From Mycolicibacterium pyrenivorans (GTDB lineage Bacteria > Actinomycetota > Actinomycetes > Mycobacteriales > Mycobacteriaceae), in the NCBI RefSeq assembly GCF_025821625.1, contig NZ_JACKSH010000089.1, forward strand, positions 62,001-126,000: a stretch of 64,000 nt of DNA, given 5' to 3'. This document shows, piece by piece, positions 28,539 through 37,215 of this stretch. Positions within the stretch are counted from its first letter, which is position 1. Every line of letters starts with the position of its first letter. The position numbers were made by a program, and so were the translations under genes. The notes beneath the pieces are model-generated. The model was not told the DNA's origin and did no database searches. It was given only the letters and a program-made list of their open reading frames with translations.

Positions 28539-29471
28539 CTAGTGGCCGTGGCCATCGCCCGGTTCGGGCGTGGGAACGGTCACCGCCGGTTCCCGCCCGG
28601 GGCGGATGGACACGGTGAACTCGGCGGTTCGCACCACGTTCCCGTGCTTGAAGTCGAGGAACAGCCGGTAGTCCCCATGACTCGGGAACGTGGTGTCGAA
28701 CCTGATCTCGGGGCCGGCGGGGGTGGCGCCGTCGCCGGGAACGCCCATCGGGTGGACGTGCAGGTAGGCCAGGTCGGACGCCCGAAGCGCCACCAGATGA
28801 CCGTAGGCGCCGAGGTAGGGCTGAAGATCGTTGACCGGCTTGCCATTCCGGCTGACCGACAGGACAAGCGGAGATGACTCGTCGGCCTTGCCCGCACCGC
28901 TCAGCGTCACGGTGTATCCGTCGACGGTGGCAGCTGTCGCCGCAGGCGGCAGCGGCTGAGGGTGATAGTTTCCGGCGACGTGCAGGTCCGCTCCGAGGGT
29001 CAGTCCGTCACCGCCCGCCGGAACGAAGTCGGCGAACACGCGGTAGTCACCCGCAGCAAGGTCGACGGGAACGCTCCATGTTCCACTGTCCGCAAGGGTC
29101 GGATGGACGTGCTGGAAGCCGGCCATGTCGCGGCGGACCACGATCAGGTGCAGCGGCTTCTCATGACTTTCGACGTACCGTGTCACCGGGGCGCCGCTGG
29201 CGTCGGAGATCCGGAAGCGGAGAGGGATCTGGGTGCCTGCGCTGGCACGCGACTCCACGAGGTCCAGCGTGTACCCGTCCTCGGTGGACGACAGCCCTGC
29301 CGGAAGGTCAGCAGCCGACGCATCCTGCGCCTCCGTCGGCCCGGCCTGATGGGGTTGTGGTCCAGCGGCGGTGCCACCGGCGCCGCCTACCGTGGAGCCG
29401 ACGCCGAAGGCTGCCGCGAATACCACCGCGAGGCCGAGGGCGAACCCGGCGATTTTCTGGGGCGCGTTCAT
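28539..29471 (-). CDS. Exported HVHP-motif protein, probable periplasmic copper-binding (YtkA-like)
   Basis: This protein of 310 residues starts with a hydrophobic signal or anchor segment ([16 protein letters not shown]). It is followed by a Gly/Ala/Pro linker and two immunoglobulin-like beta domains. Each domain carries a similar His motif, FQHVHPTL at about 125 and YLHVHPMG at about 240. The C-terminus ends PEPGDGHGH. Repeated HVHP and the His tail suggest metal coordination outside the membrane. It lies between the CopZ-like chaperone (5-base gap) and the P-type ATPase, so it is co-transcribed with copper efflux genes. I infer it accepts or buffers exported copper. No enzyme motif was seen. 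Confidence 0.8.
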   Translation of the reverse strand: MNAPQKIAGFALGLAVVFAAAFGVGSTVGGAGGTAAGPQPHQAGPTEAQDASAADLPAGLSSTEDGYTLDLVESRASAGTQIPLRFRISDASGAPVTRYVESHEKPLHLIVVRRDMAGFQHVHPTLADSGTWSVPVDLAAGDYRVFADFVPAGGDGLTLGADLHVAGNYHPQPLPPAATAATVDGYTVTLSGAGKADESSPLVLSVSRNGKPVNDLQPYLGAYGHLVALRASDLAYLHVHPMGVPGDGATPAGPEIRFDTTFPSHGDYRLFLDFKHGNVVRTAEFTVSIRPGREPAVTVPTPEPGDGHGH

Positions 29472-29476
29472 GAGGA

Positions 29477-29683
29477 TCAGGCCGCGAGCTGGTAGCCGGC
29501 CTCTTCGACCGCATCCCTGATCGCTTCGACCTCGACCTCACGCTCGCCCTCGATGGTGACCATGCCGCTAGCCAGGTCGACGTCGACGGCAGTGACGCCA
29601 GGGATGCCGCCTACCTCTTCACGCACTGAGGCGGCGCAATGTCCGCAGGTCATCCCGGTGACGGTGACGGTGACGGTGCTCAT
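29477..29683 (-). CDS. CopZ-like heavy-metal-associated copper chaperone
   Basis: This is a single HMA domain of 68 residues, the usual size for a soluble copper chaperone. The metal motif is GMTCGHC near residues 10-16. The fold pattern beta-alpha-beta-beta-alpha-beta is readable (VTVTVTG, VREEVGGIPGV, VDVDLASGMVTIEGE, IRDAVEEAGYQL). It should deliver Cu(I) to the HMA domain of the ATPase in the same operon. AAGGAAG precedes the ATG. It is the first gene of the operon, behind the promoter with CsoR-type sites. Confidence 0.93.
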   Translation of the reverse strand: MSTVTVTVTGMTCGHCAASVREEVGGIPGVTAVDVDLASGMVTIEGEREVEVEAIRDAVEEAGYQLAA

Positions 29684-29700
29684 GCGGCTTCCTTTCCCTT

Positions 29701-29736
29701 GATTCCGAAATACTCGACTGATCCGATGTACTCGAC
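29701..29736. repeat. 18-bp imperfect direct repeat in the copper operon leader
   Basis: GATTCCGAAATACTCGAC and TGATCCGATGTACTCGAC are adjacent and match at 14 of 18 positions. They lie in the probable 5' untranslated region between promoter and copZ start. Role unknown. Confidence 0.45.
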
Positions 29737-29745
29737 GCTTTTCAT

Positions 29746-29774
29746 ACCATACCCCCCTAGGGTATTAAAGCCAA
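29746..29774 (-). promoter_or_regulatory. Probable promoter of the copper operon
   Basis: On the minus strand TTGGCT (29769-29774) and TATGGT (29746-29751) are separated by 17 bases, a good sigma-70 type layout. The CsoR-like operator fills the spacer, which is the expected place for repression. Confidence 0.6.
29749..29765. promoter_or_regulatory. CsoR-type operator 1
   Basis: ATACCCCCCTAGGGTAT has ATACCC and GGGTAT arms around a C/G-rich centre, the typical CsoR/RcnR-class operator. Such sites are bound by apo-CsoR and released on Cu(I) binding. It overlaps the promoter spacer of the operon. Confidence 0.7.
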
Positions 29775-29792
29775 GACCGCGATCCGCCGCCA

Positions 29793-29810
29793 CATACCTA
29801 AAGGGGTATG
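29793..29810. promoter_or_regulatory. CsoR-type operator 2
   Basis: CATACCTAAAGGGGTATG has perfect CATACC/GGTATG arms with a GG-rich centre. It lies about 44 bases (centre to centre) upstream of operator 1, which allows co-operative or two-tetramer binding. Confidence 0.6.
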
Positions 29811-30000
29811 CAGCAGAGGTGGCGTCTGCGCGTAACGAGAAGTTGTGCCAATGCACCGACGTTGAGTGGCCCACCCGATCGTGGACAGGCACCGCGGTGA
29901 AATCGACGTAGGTTCTGTGAGGATTTGCCCTACACCATCGACCCTACGGGCTCCGCGCCACAGCTGGTGGCGTCGACCGATCGGCGCCGTGATCGTGACG
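29811..30000. other. Spacer between copper operon promoter and cyclase gene
   Basis: No gene or clear terminator was seen. The interval contains short GATCG/CGTGA-rich stretches. It separates the copper operon promoter from the 3' end of the adenylate cyclase gene. Confidence 0.4.
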
Positions 30001-31128
30001 TCAACTCGATTCACCGACAGATCTTCGTGCACGGAACAGCTTCACGTCCGATTTGATCCCCTTGAGGCGCCGGGCGCCGGCGAACGACCATGTGAACCGC
30101 TCGTCGTCGCCGATCGCCTCGCGCGCGGTCTCGGCAACGAGCACCGAGCCCGGGCGGGCGGCACCGGTCACCCGTGCGGCGAGGTTGACCGGACTGCCGA
30201 ACCAGTCTCCCTCCCGACTCACCGCCATCCCGGTGGCGACCCCGGCATGCAGGCGCGGGAAGCCGTCGTCGCTCTCGGTGCCGTCGACAAGCTGAAGTAC
30301 GGTGTCGAGCAGCGGCACAGGATCCGGACTGACCAACATCACCTCGTCGCCGATCGTCTTGATGAACCGGACGGGCGCGACGGCGACCTCGCGCGTCATG
30401 TCCGCGAGTCGCTGGGAAAGCCGCTCGAGATCCTCTGGCGGCACCGCCTCACCCAACCGGGTGAACCCGACGAGGTCGGCGAACGCGATCGTGACCAGCC
30501 GCGCGCCCGGAAGGTGTTGGCCCTCTGCCCTTTCGGTGGCGTTGACCGCCTCCGTCTCGATCGCGTGCCGCAGTTGCAGCAGAAGCACATCGTGGATCAT
30601 CGGCCCCAGGAGGGGCGCCAGAATCCCGACGAGCGTCTCGGATGCCTTGGCGATCTCCAATTCGGTTGCCCCCGGCCGGATCACGGCGGCAAGCGCCGCG
30701 GAGCGCATCGCCTCGGCGGCCCGGGACAGGCCGTCCCCGAGGAGGCGGGTGATCTGCACCAGTTCATCGGGGTCGATCCCCGCGTCCAGGAACTCGCGGG
30801 TGAACTTGGCCGCCTCGGCGTCCGCGCGCAGGAACACCGCGGCCTCCGGATCCTCGACGCGCGGCAGACCCATGGCTCGTTGAGTCCGTTCGAACAATGT
30901 GACGTCTACGCCGAACTTCTCGGCGGCGTCCCGTGCAGACACGTACTCGCCGTCGTCACCGATGACGCGGCGCGACGCCAACAACATCGGAGCTGAGGTG
31001 TTGCGGATCTGCTCGATGCTGACACCCCGCTCGATCAGCCAGGTAATCAACTCGGCCCGCTCCTCGCGTGCCCTGCCCTCCAGTCCGTCGAGCAGCCCGG
31101 ATGCCTCGAGATCGACGTCGTCGCTCAC
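30001..31128 (-). CDS. Class III adenylate cyclase with N-terminal regulatory domain (Rv1264-type)
   Basis: This enzyme makes cAMP and has about 375 residues. The N-terminal 190 residues are helical and match the autoinhibitory, pH-sensing domain of Rv1264. The catalytic domain shows the first metal Asp in [12 protein letters not shown]. The substrate Lys and second metal Asp are in [11 protein letters not shown]. The adenine-specifying Asp is in GDWFGSPVN, and the transition-state Asn and Arg are in VNLAARVTG. All key residues are present, so it should be active. GTG 31128 is taken as the start because the next 30 upstream residues are not family-like. It is divergent from the glycosylase gene, 36 bases away, so the two promoters overlap. 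Confidence 0.92.
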   Translation of the reverse strand: MSDDVDLEASGLLDGLEGRAREERAELITWLIERGVSIEQIRNTSAPMLLASRRVIGDDGEYVSARDAAEKFGVDVTLFERTQRAMGLPRVEDPEAAVFLRADAEAAKFTREFLDAGIDPDELVQITRLLGDGLSRAAEAMRSAALAAVIRPGATELEIAKASETLVGILAPLLGPMIHDVLLLQLRHAIETEAVNATERAEGQHLPGARLVTIAFADLVGFTRLGEAVPPEDLERLSQRLADMTREVAVAPVRFIKTIGDEVMLVSPDPVPLLDTVLQLVDGTESDDGFPRLHAGVATGMAVSREGDWFGSPVNLAARVTGAARPGSVLVAETAREAIGDDERFTWSFAGARRLKGIKSDVKLFRARRSVGESS

Positions 31129-31164
31129 GCGCCCAACGTATACCGGGTGCGGTAGACAGGAACC

Positions 31165-31659
31165 GTGACGTCGCCGATGCTGCAGAGCTTCCCGCCGCTG
31201 ATCGCCGAGGGCGCGCACACGCTGATCCTCGGCAACATGCCCGGCGTCGCGTCGCTACGGGCCCATCGGTACTACGCACACCCGCGCAACGCGTTCTGGC
31301 GCATCACCGGTGAGATCTTCGGATTCGACCCCGCGGCGCCCTACGACGACCGCGTTGCGGCGCTCACCGATGCCGGGGTCACCGTATGGGATGTGCTGCG
31401 GGCGTGCCGCAGGGTGGGCAGCCTGGACGCGGCCGTCGAGCCGGAAAGCATGGTGGCCAACGACTTCGGCCCCCTGTTCGCCTCGCATCCGACGATCGTC
31501 CATGTGTGCTTCAACGGGGCCGCGGCGGAGAAGAACTACCGCCGACTCGTCCCCGTCGACCCTGCGCTGCGCTACTCGAGGCTGCCCTCCACCAGCCCCG
31601 CACACACCGCGCCGTTCGCAGCCAAGTTGGGGACATGGCGTGAGGCGCTCACTGCCTGA
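31165..31659 (+). CDS. Hypoxanthine-DNA glycosylase-like (UDG family 6)
   Basis: This protein of 164 residues has the uracil-DNA-glycosylase fold. Motif 1 is [20 protein letters not shown], followed by PRNAFWRI. The central [10 protein letters not shown] and the final motif LPSTSPAH are those of the HDG/family 6 glycosylases. Its job should be to remove deaminated bases such as hypoxanthine. The GTG start at 31165 lies very close to a probable promoter, so the message may be leaderless. The 3' end overlaps the convergent AraC gene by 11 bases. Confidence 0.88.
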   Translation: MTSPMLQSFPPLIAEGAHTLILGNMPGVASLRAHRYYAHPRNAFWRITGEIFGFDPAAPYDDRVAALTDAGVTVWDVLRACRRVGSLDAAVEPESMVANDFGPLFASHPTIVHVCFNGAAAEKNYRRLVPVDPALRYSRLPSTSPAHTAPFAAKLGTWREALTA

Positions 31660-32488
31660 CCGTCCCGTACGTCGCGGCGTACTCCCCCGGCGTGGTGCCC
31701 AACATCGTCCGGAAATCGTTGATGAAGTGGGCCTGGTCGTACCAGCCGAACCGAACCGCCAGGTCGGCGAAATCGATGTCCGGATCGGTTTCGATCTCCA
31801 GGGCGGCGTTCTGGAGGCGATACCGGCACAGCACCCATTTGGCCGGAACCCCCACGTAGCGTCGGAACACCCGTTGTGTGGTGCGCGAACTCCACGGCGA
31901 GTGGTCCATCACCTGCTCGACCCGGTGGATACCGGGGTCGTCGCGGATCCGGTCGATGAGCGGCGTCAACGCCGCGAAGGTGGCGTCGGGTCGGCCGCCC
32001 TGAGAGATCAACCGGTCGAGGTGGGTGGCGGCCGCGGTGACGTCGTCGTCGAGATGAATCGGCGACCCGAACAGGTCGTCGTCGACGGGTCGCACACGCC
32101 CGGTCATCGACGCTGCGTCACCGCCGAATCGGGCGGTGAACCCGCCGGGCCGGAAGCGCGCGCCCACGACCGTGCCGCGCTCGCTGATCGTCGTCCGGAA
32201 GACCTGCTCGACGACACCGTGGACCAGGGTGTTCGGCAGCGCAAAGCCGTGCCGTGCACCATCTTCACCCCATTCGTGGGTGATGTGCATCGACGGGAAC
32301 GTGATGACGGCGCTGTCGAACGGCTGCTGTCTGCGCAGATCCCAGGTGACCGACCAGAAGTGTTCGACGAACCGTGAACTGTCGTCGCCGGCGGCCCACC
32401 GCTGCAGGTCGTACACCGAGGAGCTTCCGGCACGTCCGACCACCCCGCGCACCGGCGGGTCGGCTGTCGCGTTTTTCCAAGCGTGCAC
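31649..32488 (-). CDS. AraC-family transcriptional regulator
   Basis: This protein of 279 residues has an N-terminal about 110-residue ligand-type domain (DLQRWAAGDDSSRFVEHFWS, DUF6597-like). A C-terminal double helix-turn-helix follows: SSRTTQRVFRRYVGVPAKWV, ADLAVRFGWYDQAHFINDFR and GTTPGEYA. This is the AraC/XylS pattern. It is divergent from the VOC protein at 32516, with 27 bases between starts, so it may regulate that gene. The inducer is unknown. Confidence 0.87.
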   Translation of the reverse strand: MHAWKNATADPPVRGVVGRAGSSSVYDLQRWAAGDDSSRFVEHFWSVTWDLRRQQPFDSAVITFPSMHITHEWGEDGARHGFALPNTLVHGVVEQVFRTTISERGTVVGARFRPGGFTARFGGDAASMTGRVRPVDDDLFGSPIHLDDDVTAAATHLDRLISQGGRPDATFAALTPLIDRIRDDPGIHRVEQVMDHSPWSSRTTQRVFRRYVGVPAKWVLCRYRLQNAALEIETDPDIDFADLAVRFGWYDQAHFINDFRTMLGTTPGEYAATYGTVRQ

Positions 32489-32515
32489 CCACCCGAGGCT
32501 ACGAGACTCGCCGGT

Positions 32516-32989
32516 ATGACTGTCGAATTCATCCCCCGCGGATACACCAGCCTGACCCCTTTCCTCTGCGTCGCCGGAGCGTCAGCCGCGATCGACTTCT
32601 ACACCACGGTGTTCGGGGCGACGCTCGTCGAGAAGATGGACGGGCCCGACGGCACCATCGCCCATGCGGAACTCGACTTCGGCCGCGGCCGCCTGCAGCT
32701 CGGCGATCCCTCCGAGGCCTACGGCATCGCAGCACCCGACCCGGGCAGTGGCGTCGTGACGCACTCGACCGCCCTGTATTGCGCGGACGTCGACGCCGTC
32801 GTGGCCGCCGCCGAGAAGCACGGCGCCACCGTCCGGGAGGCGCCGCAGGATTTCGCCACGGGTGACCGGTTCGCGTCGATCACCGATCCGTTCGGCCTCC
32901 GCTGGACCGTCATGACGCGCGTCGAGGACATCTCCCCTGCCGAGCGGGACCGCCGGTTGGGTGAATGGTCGAAGGAGAACCTCAACTAG
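32516..32989 (+). CDS. VOC (glyoxalase/PhnB-like) family protein
   Basis: This protein of 157 residues has two paired beta-alpha-beta-beta-beta modules. The first reads TPFLCVAGASAAIDFYTTVF and HAELDFGRGRLQLGD. The second ends FASITDPFGLRWTVMTRVED. The pattern is that of PhnB-like VOC proteins, which include glyoxalases, dioxygenases and antibiotic-binding proteins. ATG 32516 was chosen; 11 further upstream codons are possible. It is divergent from an AraC regulator and 10 bases before the HIT gene. The substrate cannot be assigned. Confidence 0.85.
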   Translation: MTVEFIPRGYTSLTPFLCVAGASAAIDFYTTVFGATLVEKMDGPDGTIAHAELDFGRGRLQLGDPSEAYGIAAPDPGSGVVTHSTALYCADVDAVVAAAEKHGATVREAPQDFATGDRFASITDPFGLRWTVMTRVEDISPAERDRRLGEWSKENLN

Positions 32990-32999
32990 CTTGGACGGC

Positions 33000-33437
33000 A
33001 TGTCCTGCGTCTTCTGCGCCATCGTCGCCGGCAAGGCCCCCGCCATCCGGATCTACGAGGACGACGACTACCTCGCCGTTCTCGACATCCGGCCGTTCGC
33101 CCGGGGCCACACCCTGGTCTTTCCCAAGAGCCATACCGTCGACCTCACCGACACCCCGGCCGACACCGTGGCCGGCATGGCGGCCATCGGCCAGCGCATC
33201 GCCCGGGCGGCACGCGCCTCGGGTCTGCACGCCGACGGCAACAACATCGCGATCAATGACGGCAAGCCCGCGTTCCAGTCGGTGTTCCACATCCACCTAC
33301 ACGTGGTGCCGCGCCGCGAGGGCGACAAGTTGTCGTTTGCGAAGGGCTTGTTCCTGCGGCGGGACCCCGACCGCGAGGAATCCGGCCGCTTGTTGCGGGA
33401 AGCACTGGCGCGGATCGACTCCGCCGAGAAGGATTGA
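33000..33437 (+). CDS. HIT-family nucleotide hydrolase (Rv1262c-type)
   Basis: This protein has 145 residues. The histidine triad is HIHLHVVP in the expected place near residue 95. The N-terminus MSCVFCAIVAGKAPA has the CxxC pair seen in many bacterial HIT proteins. HIT proteins hydrolyse nucleoside phosphoramidates or dinucleotides. ATG 33000 follows the VOC stop by 10 bases, and the next gene starts 4 bases after its stop, so the three are likely co-transcribed. Confidence 0.93.
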   Translation: MSCVFCAIVAGKAPAIRIYEDDDYLAVLDIRPFARGHTLVFPKSHTVDLTDTPADTVAGMAAIGQRIARAARASGLHADGNNIAINDGKPAFQSVFHIHLHVVPRREGDKLSFAKGLFLRRDPDREESGRLLREALARIDSAEKD

Positions 33438-33441
33438 CGCC

Positions 33442-33897
33442 ATGGGCATCGCACTGTGGGTCGAGCAGAACATCGGATACCGACTGCTGATGCTGCACGA
33501 CAAGCTCTACAAGAGCACGAACGGCCGCGTCGGCCATCACATCCCGCTGCCCGGTGTGGCGCCCAGCCTGTTGCTGCACACTGTCGGCGCGAAGACGGGC
33601 AAGCAGCGCACCAACACGTTGTCGTATTTTCCGGACCGCGGCGACTATCTCGTCGTCGCCTCCAAGGGGGGCGATCCCAAGGCGCCCGGCTGGTACCACA
33701 ACCTCAAGGCCAACCCGCACATCGAGATCAACCTGGGGCCAAGGCGATTGGCCGTGACCGCCACACCCGTGCTCCCGGATGACCCCGACTATGCCCGGAT
33801 GTGGGAGCTGGTGAACAAGCAGAATTCGAACCGCTACGACGGCTACCAGAAGAGGACGTCGCGGCCGATCCCGATCGTCAGGCTCTCCCCCGCCTAG
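33442..33897 (+). CDS. Deazaflavin (F420)-dependent nitroreductase-like protein (Rv1261c-type)
   Basis: This protein of 151 residues belongs to the DDN/F420-binding split-barrel family. The typical motifs are present: LLLHTVGAKTGKQRTNTLSY, VVASKGGDPKAPGWYHNLKA and NPHIEINLG. These proteins use coenzyme F420, which mycobacteria make, to reduce diverse compounds. The physiological substrate is unknown. It lies 4 bases after the HIT gene, and its last four bases overlap the convergent LLM gene. Confidence 0.92.
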   Translation: MGIALWVEQNIGYRLLMLHDKLYKSTNGRVGHHIPLPGVAPSLLLHTVGAKTGKQRTNTLSYFPDRGDYLVVASKGGDPKAPGWYHNLKANPHIEINLGPRRLAVTATPVLPDDPDYARMWELVNKQNSNRYDGYQKRTSRPIPIVRLSPA

Positions 33898-34943
33898 AAC
33901 AGTTCCTTGGCCAGCAGTTCCAGTGTGACCTCGCGCGACGGCGCGGTGGCCGGGTCGGTGCCGCGGTACGCCGAGGCGACCGGATGGATCATCACCTCGT
34001 CGACACCGAACCGCTCGGCCAGCGCGTGCAGCTGATCGGCGGCTTCCGCGGGTGAACCCACGATCGCCTGACGCAACCCGGCGTCGACGACGGCCTGCGC
34101 CTGCGGGCTGATCCGCTGCTTCTCGGCGTCCTCGACCAGGTCCAGCGGACCCAACGGCTGCCCGGTCCGCAGCTTCGCCATCATCTGCAGGTTCGGCAGG
34201 ATCGAACGCATTGCCTCGTCCTGGGTTTCGGCCACGGCGGCGTTGACGGTCAGGAACGTCACCGGCTCCTGCGCCAGGTCGCTGGGCCGGAAGTCGTCGC
34301 GGTAGATCCGCAGCGCCTCCTCGGTGCCCTGCCCGGAGAAGTGGTGGGCGAAGACGTACGGCAGGCCCTTGGCCGCCGCCAGCCGTGCCGAGTACATCGA
34401 GGAGCCGAGCAACCACAGCTTCGGCTCGGTCGCCGCGGCTGGCGTCGCCTTGAGGACGTAGTTCTCGCGCATCAGGTCGCGGGGCAGCGACACCCTGACA
34501 CCCTTGCTGCTCATGAGCGCCACGACGTCGTCGAGATATTCCGGGAACGCCTCGATGTCGCGATCGTCGCGGCCGGCCGCCCCACGCAGCGCCATGGAGG
34601 TCACCGGGTCCGAACCCGGTGCCCGCCCGATCCCCAGATCGATGCGCCCCGGATTCGCCGCCTCCAGCAGCGCGAACTGCTCGGCGACGGCCAGCGGCGC
34701 ATGGTTGGGCAGCATCACGCCGCCCGAGCCGAGGCGCATCGCCGACGTGTGCGCGGCCAGATGGGCGATCAGCACCGGCGGGCTGGTGGCGGCGACCGAC
34801 GGCATGTTGTGGTGCTCGGCCACCCAGTAGCGGGTGTATCCGAGGCGATCGGCGGTCTGAGCCAGGCGGGTCGTCGCCGCCAGCGCGTCCGCCGAGGTCT
34901 GATCGGAGCGCACCGGGACGAGGTCGAGTACAGAAAGACGCAT
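33894..34943 (-). CDS. LLM-class flavin-dependent oxidoreductase
   Basis: This luciferase-like monooxygenase family protein has 349 residues with a TIM-barrel pattern. Typical motifs include RYWVAEHHNMPSVAATSPPV, RLGSGGVMLPNHAPL, VAEQFALLEAANPGRIDLG and GRAPGSDP. These match the group of alkanal-monooxygenase-like proteins without a known bacterial luciferase function. The cofactor is FMN or F420. The start was set at ATG 34943; 19 extra codons upstream are less likely. Confidence 0.9.
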   Translation of the reverse strand: MRLSVLDLVPVRSDQTSADALAATTRLAQTADRLGYTRYWVAEHHNMPSVAATSPPVLIAHLAAHTSAMRLGSGGVMLPNHAPLAVAEQFALLEAANPGRIDLGIGRAPGSDPVTSMALRGAAGRDDRDIEAFPEYLDDVVALMSSKGVRVSLPRDLMRENYVLKATPAAATEPKLWLLGSSMYSARLAAAKGLPYVFAHHFSGQGTEEALRIYRDDFRPSDLAQEPVTFLTVNAAVAETQDEAMRSILPNLQMMAKLRTGQPLGPLDLVEDAEKQRISPQAQAVVDAGLRQAIVGSPAEAADQLHALAERFGVDEVMIHPVASAYRGTDPATAPSREVTLELLAKELF

Positions 34944-35015
34944 CACCGGTCCAACGCCCGCACGCGAGGTTACGTTCCCGGCTGATCGGGCGCGGTTCAC
35001 GACGCGGCGTGTCGC

Positions 35016-35849
35016 CTACCGCGCCGAGATCGCGAGGGCGGTGGCGAAGATGTCGTCCATCATCGCCGGCGTGAGCCTGCCGGTGAAGGTGTTCTGCTGG
35101 CTGGGGTGGTAGCAGCCCAGCAGTTGCACCGGACCGTTCGGCGTCGTGAGTGTCGCGACCGTTCCGTGGCCGAACTTCGGGGCGGGTGTCCCGACAGAAC
35201 CCCCTGCCCTGCGGATCAGTGCCAGCGCGGCCTGCCAGGCGAACCCGCCCAGTGCGACCATCACCCGCACCTCGGCACCGATCAGCCGCCACTCGGCGTC
35301 CAGCCACGGGGCGCAGGTACTGCGCTCGGCTGGCGTCGGCGCGTTACCCGGCGGCGCACACCGCACCGCCGCTGCCACGCGAACATCGTTGAGCGCCAAC
35401 CCGTCTGCGCTGTCGGTGCACGTCTGCTGGTTCGCCAGTCCGCTGCGGTGCAGAGACCCGAACAGGAAGTCTCCCGACCGGTCGCCGGTGAACACCCGGC
35501 CGGTGCGGTTGGCGCCGTGCGCGGCCGGCGCCAGCCCCACGACCAGCACCCGCGGACTCGCCGATCCGAAGCCGGGTGCGGGCCTGCCCCAGTACGGCTG
35601 GTCGCAGTAGGACTTGCGCTTGACCACCGCGACCTCTTCGCGCCACTGCACCAGCCGCGGGCAGGCGCGGCACATCGACACCTCGGCATCGACCTGTTCG
35701 ATACTTCTGGCCGCGGCCGCCAAAGTCGTCACCTCGGCGGGCGTCTCGGCGACGGCGGTGCGCCGGGACGCCGGGTCGCCGGGCCACCCGGAACCCGGCC
35801 GCACCGGGGAGTCGAACAGGCCTCCGATGCGGGGATGTGGCAGTTTCAC
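35016..35849 (-). CDS. udgB: Uracil-DNA glycosylase, family 5 (UdgB)
   Basis: This base-excision enzyme removes uracil and other deaminated bases from DNA. It has about 277 residues. Motif A reads [20 protein letters not shown], followed by SGDFL, with Ala rather than Asp or Asn as the catalytic-loop residue, as in family 5. Motif B is [10 protein letters not shown]. Four Cys ([15 protein letters not shown], and further on) would hold a 4Fe-4S cluster. GTG 35849 with GGAGG just upstream was taken as the start. It is divergent from tap with an 85-base gap, as for Rv1259/Rv1258c. Confidence 0.92.
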   Translation of the reverse strand: MKLPHPRIGGLFDSPVRPGSGWPGDPASRRTAVAETPAEVTTLAAAARSIEQVDAEVSMCRACPRLVQWREEVAVVKRKSYCDQPYWGRPAPGFGSASPRVLVVGLAPAAHGANRTGRVFTGDRSGDFLFGSLHRSGLANQQTCTDSADGLALNDVRVAAAVRCAPPGNAPTPAERSTCAPWLDAEWRLIGAEVRVMVALGGFAWQAALALIRRAGGSVGTPAPKFGHGTVATLTTPNGPVQLLGCYHPSQQNTFTGRLTPAMMDDIFATALAISAR

Positions 35850-35934
35850 ACCTCCACCTTGGACCACCGGGCACGGACCGGGAAAACCCGTGGTCGGGGC
35901 GCGGTGCACACTGCTACATTCGCCGCGGTATCCC

Positions 35935-37203
35935 ATGACGCAAGATCATGCGCCGACGACCCGGCGCGGCCCGCTGATGCTGATTCTGTTCGCCGCGCTG
36001 ATGGCCGGGGCGGGCAACGGCATCTCCATCGTCGCGTTTCCGTGGTTGGTGTTGCAGCGCACCGGTTCTGCGCTCGACGCGTCGATCGTCGCGATGGCGG
36101 GAACCCTGCCGCTGCTGGCGGCGACGTTGATCGCCGGCGCCGCCGTCGACTTTCTCGGCCGCCGCCGCGTGTCGATGATCTCCGACGCACTGTCCGCGCT
36201 TTCCGTGGCCGCCGTGCCGGTCCTGGCGCTGGTGTTCGGCGCCCAGGCCATCAACGTGGCGGTGCTGGCCGGACTGGCGGCACTGGGCGCCCTCTTCGAC
36301 CCCGCAGGCATGACCGCCCGCGAGACGATGCTGCCCGAGGCAGCGACCAGGGCCGGCTGGACCCTCGACCACGCCAACTCGGTCTTCGAGGCCGTGTTCA
36401 ATCTGGCCTACATCGTCGGGCCCGGCATCGGTGGCCTGCTGATCGCGACACTCGGCGGAGTCGACACGATGTGGGCGACCGCAGGGGCGTTCGTGCTGTC
36501 GATCCTCGCCATCGCGGTGTTGCGCCTGGAGGGCGCGGGCCGACCCGATCCGGCCGCGCTCTCCGGCGGTGTGTGGGCCGGGATCATCGAGGGCTTGAGG
36601 TTCGTCTGGAACAACCGGGTGCTGCGCACCCTCGCGTTCGTCGACCTGGCGGCCACCGGCCTGTACATGCCGATGGAGTCGGTTCTCTTCCCGAAGTACT
36701 TCACCGATCGCAATGAGCCGGCGCAGCTGGGCTGGGTGCTGATGGCGCTGAGCATCGGCGGGCTCGTCGGCGCCCTCGGCTACGCGGTGATGTCGAAGTA
36801 CATGCGCAGGCGGACCGTCATGCTGACCGCGGTGATCACCCTCGGGGTGGCGATGACCGTCATCGCGTTCCTGCCGCCGCTGCCCGTCATCCTCGTGCTG
36901 TGCGCGGTCGTCGGCTTCGTCTACGGACCGATCGCGCCGATCTACAACTACGTCATGCAGACCCGCGCGCCGCAGCATCTGCGTGGCCGGGTCGTCGGGG
37001 TGATGGGATCGCTGGCCTACGCCGCCGGTCCGCTGGGCCTGATCCTGGCGGGCCCGCTGGCCGACGCGTCCGGCCTGCACGTCACGTTCCTGGCGCTGGC
37101 GGTGCCGATGCTGCTGCTCGGTGTCGTCGCGGTGTTTCTGCCCGCGCTGCGTGACCTGGACGTCGACCCCGATGACCCGGCCGCGGGCGGCCGGACTCCG
37201 TAG
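35935..37203 (+). CDS. tap: MFS drug efflux pump Tap (Rv1258c-type)
   Basis: This major facilitator exports tetracycline-, aminoglycoside- and spectinomycin-like drugs in mycobacteria. It has 422 residues with about 12 hydrophobic segments. The N-terminus [20 protein letters not shown], the [10 protein letters not shown] loop and [20 protein letters not shown] match Tap closely. The start ATG 35935 is the only one that places the first helix correctly. In M. tuberculosis tap is induced by WhiB7. The 85-base divergent gap has a candidate -10 TACATT at about 35914, but I could not confirm the AT-rich WhiB7 element. Confidence 0.93.
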   Translation: MTQDHAPTTRRGPLMLILFAALMAGAGNGISIVAFPWLVLQRTGSALDASIVAMAGTLPLLAATLIAGAAVDFLGRRRVSMISDALSALSVAAVPVLALVFGAQAINVAVLAGLAALGALFDPAGMTARETMLPEAATRAGWTLDHANSVFEAVFNLAYIVGPGIGGLLIATLGGVDTMWATAGAFVLSILAIAVLRLEGAGRPDPAALSGGVWAGIIEGLRFVWNNRVLRTLAFVDLAATGLYMPMESVLFPKYFTDRNEPAQLGWVLMALSIGGLVGALGYAVMSKYMRRRTVMLTAVITLGVAMTVIAFLPPLPVILVLCAVVGFVYGPIAPIYNYVMQTRAPQHLRGRVVGVMGSLAYAAGPLGLILAGPLADASGLHVTFLALAVPMLLLGVVAVFLPALRDLDVDPDDPAAGGRTP

Positions 37204-37215
37204 TGTGCGCCGCAG

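Noticed and set aside
29680..29745. 21-codon leader peptide ending on the copZ ATG
   Set aside because: Its ATG lies upstream of the predicted transcription start, so it may not be in the message. The repeat itself is kept as a finding.
33253..35307. Long minus-strand open frame crossing the HIT, nitroreductase and LLM genes
   Set aside because: Arg/Gly/Pro-rich shadow of genes with clear motifs on other frames.
35850..35934. WhiB7 promoter element before tap
   Set aside because: The expected AT-rich stretch next to the -35 could not be recognised with confidence.
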